Both the position numbers and the translations under genes were made by a program. Under the pieces are notes generated by a model, which was not told the origin of the DNA, did not search any database, and saw only the letters and a program-made list of their open reading frames with translations. A stretch of DNA of 64,000 nucleotides from Yamagishiella unicocca (taxonomy: Eukaryota; Chlorophyta; Chlorophyceae; Chlamydomonadales; Volvocaceae). Positions 58,666 to 64,000 of the stretch are shown piece after piece; positions within the stretch are counted from its first letter, which is position 1; each line of letters starts with the position of its first letter. The stretch lies in the NCBI GenBank assembly GCA_003116995.1, contig BDSL01000006.1, positions 496,001 to 560,000 on the forward strand. The letters run 5' to 3'.

Positions 58666-61600
58666 TCAGCTGCTCTGCGAGAGGGCGAACACGGCCCCCT
58701 GGAACCCCACCAGCGCCCGCTGCTGCGGCAGCGCGACTGCGGCCTCTGCCTCCGTCCCTGCACTCTGGTCCGCACCCGCCGCCGCCGCACCGTCCGGCAC
58801 CGGGCTCAGACGGGCGTAGGCCTGCACTCCCCAGGCCACGTCATCCCCCGCGGGGTAGAACCGTGAGGTAACACGGCCGCGGCCCCCGCCCCCGAAAGCC
58901 TCCAACACGGAGTGGTCCACCAGCACCTGCAGCGACGCACCCAGCACTGACACCTGCAGGGCGCCGCCGTCACTGCCGCCGCCACTGCCGCCGCCACTGC
59001 CGCCGCCGCTCTCGCCGTCGCTCTCGCCGCCACCCAATGCGTCCGAGGTGCCGCCGCCGCCGCCGGGCCCCTGTGCTCCTGCTGCTCCCAGCTGGCCGCC
59101 AGCGGAACCGTCACCTGCTGGTGAGCTGCCTTCTGGTTCCGCAGGTGACGACGGCGGCGACGTCGATGGCGGCGGCGGCGGGCTGGCGACGGGCTCGACG
59201 CGGGTCCATAGCGGTAGCGGCCCTCCTTGCAGTCTGGTGCCGTTGGTCATGCCTCCTGCACAGGCCCGCTCCACGAACAATCCGCCGCCGCCAGCGTCGC
59301 CGTCGTTGCCGCCGCGGCCGCCAGCGCTCCTGCCGCCGAGCAGCGTGGGAAGCGGCTGTGAGGTAGCCGCCGCCGGTCCTGCTGCCGTCGGCTGACCGCC
59401 GCCGGCATCACCGCCAGCCGCGCCGCTTACATCTGGCGGCGGAACAGTGCCATTGATGTACACGGAAACGTACGTGCCGTTACCCGTCAGCAGTCGGAAC
59501 CCCACCTCAAAGACCACCGGCAGCCAGCTGGGGGGCGGTTGTGGTTGTGGAATAGGGCCCGGGGTGGGCGAAGGGGGGGCCGAACCCGCTGATATCTCTG
59601 TTGATGCGCTTGGGTCGGTTGTGGGTTGCGATGGCGGCGACGCATCAGCTGGCGGCGGCGGCGGCGGTGAGGGCTGCGGCGCCAGGTAGAGCAGGTGGAT
59701 GGTGAAGTTGAGCTGGACCTCCAGCCGCCGCCGCAGCGCCCCCGAGATGTCGCCGCCGACAGCTCCGCCGGCGTCGCTGCTGCGGTTGCCGCCACCGGCA
59801 AGGCCGCTGTTGTCAGAACCGCTGCCTGAGGGGCGGATGGATGTGCAGTGATCGGTTGGAGGCGGTGGGGGGGGCGTCGGGCGGCTGTTGGCATCAGCGT
59901 GGCTGGGTGCTATTTAGTTGCCGTACAGGCAGCTCAGAGATCCGCAACCATTCGCTCGTCGTACATGTCGTACTCAACATTGCATGACCGCAAACCCCGC
60001 AGTCATGTCTGCAACCCACCCGTCACCAATGCACTCCCTCAGCGCCTGCCGCCCGCCTGCCGCCCGCCTGCCGCCTAGCATCGCGCTCCGCACCTTCAGC
60101 CGCCGGCGGCCCCGACGACGATAAGTTGCCGCTGCCGTACACTTCCGGCCGACGCTCCTCTGGAACCAGCATCCAGCACGCCGCGTCGCCGCACGCCGAC
60201 CTGTTGACGCCGCCGCCAGGGCCGCCGCCACCTCCACCACCTCCGCTGACCCCCGCTCCGCCGCCATCAGGCGCACCAGGCATCTCCGCCGTGCTGGCAC
60301 CACCGCATGTCATAGACGCAGGCTGGCAGCACGACCCCCGCCTCCCGCCCACCACCAGCTGCTGCTCCTGGTGCTGCTGCTGCTGGCTCGAACCCGCATC
60401 TCCGGCACCGGCACCGTCTCCGCCGCCGCCGCCGCTGCTGTTCCCCCTTGACGCCGCCAAGTCCACCACGGCCTGCCTCGTGCCCCGGTACAGCGGCCCC
60501 TTCAGCCGCAGCAGCTGCACCTCCGCCACGGGACGAGCGATCAGCTGCAGCGTGTCCGTGTCGTACGATATGGTCCGCGGGAAGGTGAGCAGGCCCTGCC
60601 AGCCCAGGTCGCGGGTCAGGGGGGTGCCCTGCGCGCACATCTCGCTGCAGCCGAGGGAGTCCTGGTGGAGGCGCGGGATGGGCGGCGGGTGGGATGGGGG
60701 AAACAGGCGGCGGGCGGGTGTGTATGGCACCAGACTTCCTCAGTATTACGGTTTGCCCCGTGGTCGGGCAACGGGTTCGTGTTTTGAGGATGTCGCAATG
60801 TACTGAGAGGGGCTGCGTTCCTTACTTAGTACAGGCACGCAAGCAAGGACATCGACACCGAACAATCAGGTGCCCACGAGGGGTGCTAGCAGGAGGCGCT
60901 TCCAGGCATCCCTCATACCCTCACATGTGCGTGCGTAGTGGACGTCTGCCCTCCGTTTCCTATGTAGTGCAACCGGGTCTTCTCGCCACCTTAACCACAC
61001 GCTGTGTCGGCCCTGCCTACCCGCAGTCGCGCTACTGGTTCTTTACTGTAACCCCCGCGCTTACCTCGTACACCCACCCCAGCCACACCACGCGCCCGTC
61101 ACCCATCCGGAAGCTCTGAGACGCATACACCGTGCCGTAGTCGTACAGCTGCGGTTCGCTGTGTACGACACGTAGTCCATCGCCGCGGTCGGTGTCGGTG
61201 TTGTTGCCGCCCGCCGCTGCCGTCTGCTGCCCCGCAGGCAGCGGCGGCAGCAGCAGCTCGGGGGAGAAGACGTCCTCCCCGTCCTGGTACGCGGCGAGGC
61301 TGTAGTTGAGGCGGCTGGGGGAGCCCAGCTGGTACCAGTCCGTGGCGAAGCCGGGGCGGTTCCGCATCTGGAGGGACGGAGGTGCAGGTGCAGGTGGAGG
61401 TGGAGGCGGCGGTTGGAGTCGGGTGGGCTAGAGAATGCAAGCAAAGCGGTGAAAGACGGCGACGGTGCCGATCGATGTGCGACGGGCGGCGGCGTGTATG
61501 GGTACGAGGATGGGAGGCGCAGCAAGCGACGTGGTGGTGTACGTAGCGGCTACCGGTATCCTCGCAGCTCGGCAGTCAGGCCCAACGCAGCACTCGCTGA

Positions 61601-63832
61601 GGCACATGTACACGCACGCAACTGGTTCGCGGCTTCGCGGTGAATGGAAACACACACCTGGTCACTGTACTTGAACACCACCACACCGAGCCCGTTGTCA
61701 AGCTCATCGGCGCGGCCGCCGCCGCCGCCGCCGCCGCCGGTGCCGTTCCCGGCGTCGCCGCCTGCTGCCGCCGCCGCAAGCGCCGCCTGCGCTGCGCCGG
61801 ACTCACCCACTTCCGGCGGCAGAGGGTGGAACCCTGCAACAGCAGCAGCAGCAGCAGCAGCAGCGGGACGGAGGGGTAGTGGCATCTTGGTTGCCAAGAT
61901 GCCAACAACATGTGCGGTGGTCCGGGCTGTGGAATGCTCCAGGAAGCTGGACCTTGGCCGGTCCCGTGTGCCGCACCGCACCTCACTCCACCGCACGCAC
62001 CCACCTGGGCACTCCCACATGCGGCAGCGGGACCCGATCTGGTCGCATGGGCCGCCGTACCCCCTCATGCCGGGCGGCAGGCCAGTGGCCTCCGAAGCCA
62101 GGCACTCGTCGTACATCGTGAAGTTCTGGCCCAGCTGGGAGAAGAGGGTGCCTGGACGAGAGGCGGGAGGACCGGGAAGGGGGCGAAGGAGGCGGCACAC
62201 GAGGATCATGCATGCGGGCGTGGGCTGCATGTTTTGGCGCGCGTCTGACAGCCTTCCGCAAGTGCCCTCGCTGCCCTGCTCATTCAAACATTTTTTGACA
62301 AGCATTTTTTCCATTCTACGTGTCGGCAGAGCGACGCGTCCCTTCCATCGACCACATCGCCTCACGCAGCTCTACCTCCCGTCAGCCATGACGCAACCGG
62401 CTACACCAGCATGGAGCCGTCCATCCAGGACCATCCCCACACACGGTTTTTCTCGCATCCACGGGTCTTCCTCGCCCCCCGCACCTGCATACGTCCACTC
62501 GCGCAGGTCCGGAGACGAGTATAGCGCCGCCGCCCCCACACAGTCGTCCATGGCTCCCAGAGCAGTGAACCACACACCACCACCACCACCACCGCCGCCG
62601 CCGCTGCTGTTCCCCGCCGTGCCTGCCCCTGCCCCAGCTCCTCCCATTCCTCCTCCTCCTGCTCCACTGCCGCCGCCTGCCGCCTCTGCTGCCTCCCCGG
62701 CCTCCCGCGGCCACCCCAGCCACGCCGCCAGGTCGGGTCCGATCTGGTTGGCCGGCACCTTCCACGGGGCGATCGGGTCCCGGAACTGCGAGCGCACGCC
62801 GCCGGGCGGCAGCATCAGCCCCAGCGGGTTGGCGCCTGGTGGCTTGACCCACTGCGCGAGGAAGGGGTCGGCGGGGTCTGCTGGCAGCGCCACCGCCTGG
62901 GTCTGATAGTAGTACTGGTACTGGCTGAAGTTCATGACGCCTGGAGCGGGAGGGGGGCAAGTATTTGTTCCAACTGCAAAGTTGCCCCAAGCGTCCTGTG
63001 ATTAGCTGATGGCCCCCACGGCCTGTGGGCTGCAACCACCCCTGGACCCAGCAGCCACCCCTGGACCCAGCAGCCAGCCCTTGGATCTCTTCTCACCGGT
63101 GTACAGCAGCTGCGGCACGCCGTCGTCTCCAAACACCGCGCTGCCGCTCCAGCAGCCGTCACGGTCCCACGGGTCGCCCGGGCGCAAGGCGATGGGCAGG
63201 TGCGCCCAGTGCACCAGGTCGGGCGACACGGCGTGGCCCCAGTGCATAGGGCCCCACACGGCGTCGTACGGGTTGTACTGGTAGAACACGTGCACCATGC
63301 CGCGGTACTGCATAAGGCCATTGGGGTCATTAATCCTGGGGCGGCGGGCGCGTACGACAGCGGGCGAACATCCCAGGGATGGATAAGGGGTTCCAACACG
63401 TGGAGGTGTCGTCGGGGGCGGTCAGGGAAGCGGTGCGGGATGGGCCCCTGGTGAAGAATAGGCGTGGCTCAGGAAAACAATACAAAGTATGGCGAAAGTC
63501 ACTCATGCGGTGAAGTCCCAAGGACAGTGTGCATGCAGCGCCACATCAGAGGAGTTAGCAAGTATTTTTGTTTTATTCTTTTATTCATTTCCTGGCCCGT
63601 CCACCGGCCGTGTGTATTCGCTCCTTCCGCACCCACCAGCCTCCCCCTGGCGGCATGATGTGGTACCCGGGGCGCAGCAGCAACAGCTCCCTGGAGCTCA
63701 GGTTGCCGCCTAATGGGCGGGTGTCGGCTGCGGCCTGGCGGCCGACCCGCGGGTCGGAGGTGGGCGGCCTGGTGCGGTTGCGCCAGCTGCTCACGGCGAA
63801 CAGGGTGATCAGGATCGCGACCGCCGTTGCGA
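58666..63832 (-). CDS. GH32 acid invertase (beta-fructofuranosidase), membrane-anchored; 5' end unresolved
   Basis: Bottom-strand exons 63832-63637, 63335-63097, 62940-62485, 62151-62005, 61833-61658, 61367-61065, 60661-60094 and 59825-58666 keep phase and give about 1080 residues. All three GH32 active-site motifs are present: WINDPNG (nucleophile Asp), FRDP and WECP (acid/base Glu), with VFYQYNP and [14 protein letters not shown] between. The C-terminal beta-sandwich has [25 protein letters not shown], as in plant acid invertases. The first visible exon encodes [20 protein letters not shown], a signal anchor, so the catalytic part should be lumenal, vacuolar or extracellular; many NxS/T sites agree. 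It hydrolyses sucrose or fructans. Size is about double the usual 550 because of Gly/Ala/Pro/Ser-rich insertions. An upstream coding exon is required; a candidate is ATG 63956 to 63887, or it lies off the window. Confidence 0.9.
62444..62475 (+). repeat. 3' end of the interspersed intronic repeat
   Basis: CGGTTTTTCTCGCATCCACG followed by GGTCTTCCTCG matches the right end of the element at 49345-49420. It lies in the intron just past (on the bottom strand) the exon ending at 62485 of the invertase gene. Confidence 0.6.
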
Positions 63833-63886
63833 CTGCGGAGGCGGGCAAGCAGGCGGGGTGGGTGGGTCCATTAACTTATCACGGAC

Positions 63887-63956
63887 GGATGCCCCCTCGG
63901 TAGGAGGGGGAGACCACGGGGGCCCGGTGGCCAGGGAGGGATGTTGGGTATGACAT
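63887..63956 (-). CDS. Candidate first coding exon of the invertase gene
   Basis: ATG at 63956 opens a 70-base frame (MSYPTSLPGHRAPVVS and on) ending in phase 1 before GTCCGTG, which fits the phase of the exon at 63832. The implied intron is only 54 bases and the donor is weak, so this is tentative; it would form a short cytosolic tail before the membrane anchor. Confidence 0.3.
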
Positions 63957-64000
63957 ATGGGTCGCGCCGATCAGCTCACTACAGCGCTCTATCCTTTACA

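Overview
The window is nuclear DNA of a volvocine (chlamydomonadalean) green alga. The grounds are GC-rich, GC3-rich coding exons cut by many short introns, TGTAA rather than AATAAA near gene ends, divergent histone gene pairs with 3' palindromes instead of long 3' tails, and long Ala/Gly/Pro/Gln-rich insertions inside conserved proteins. I cannot name the species. Gene models were built by hand: reading frame, splice phase and family motifs had to agree across every junction. They account for about 87 introns.

Layout, left to right. 1-2408 (+): 3' part of an FAD-dependent monooxygenase, cut by the window edge. 3408-5840 (+): 2-oxoglutarate/Fe(II) prolyl-hydroxylase-like oxygenase. 6199-8813 (+): mitochondrial NFU iron-sulfur scaffold. 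9609-11910 (-): ribosomal protein uS12/RPS23. 12446-16326 (-): HERPUD-like ER ubiquitin-domain protein, head to head with 16611-19833 (+), a monoacylglycerol-lipase-like hydrolase. 20876-27824 (+): large BAR-like coiled protein. 28354-32326: a histone quartet with intact H2A (-) and H2B (+), a wrecked H3 (-) and an aberrant H4 (+). 32623-34167 (-): METTL21/Methyltransf_16-like protein methyltransferase, head to head with 34470-43290 (+),a RIC1 orthologue. 43755-52249 (+): lipin/phosphatidate phosphatase. 54608-58040 (+): long protein of unknown function. 58666-63832 or beyond (-): membrane-anchored GH32 acid invertase reaching the right edge.

There are no operons. Several genes share a membrane, lipid or trafficking theme (MAG lipase, lipin, RIC1 Rab-GEF, BAR protein, HERP), but this is probably chance linkage. 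Four gene pairs are divergent: H2A/H2B, H3/H4, HERP/lipase and methyltransferase/RIC1. Three of these have spacers of only about 280-300 bp, which suggests shared promoters.

Most notable points: a decaying H3-H4 pair (H3 pseudogene; H4 with an inserted Gly, an Asp-to-His change and a shortened 3' palindrome); five predicted GC-AG introns; a triplicated 5' splice site; a 27-bp-arm hairpin in a RIC1 intron; a small interspersed intron repeat family; a palindromic TTACATGTAA shared by two convergent genes; and a 17-residue repeat in the BAR protein. I found no clearly new multi-gene system.
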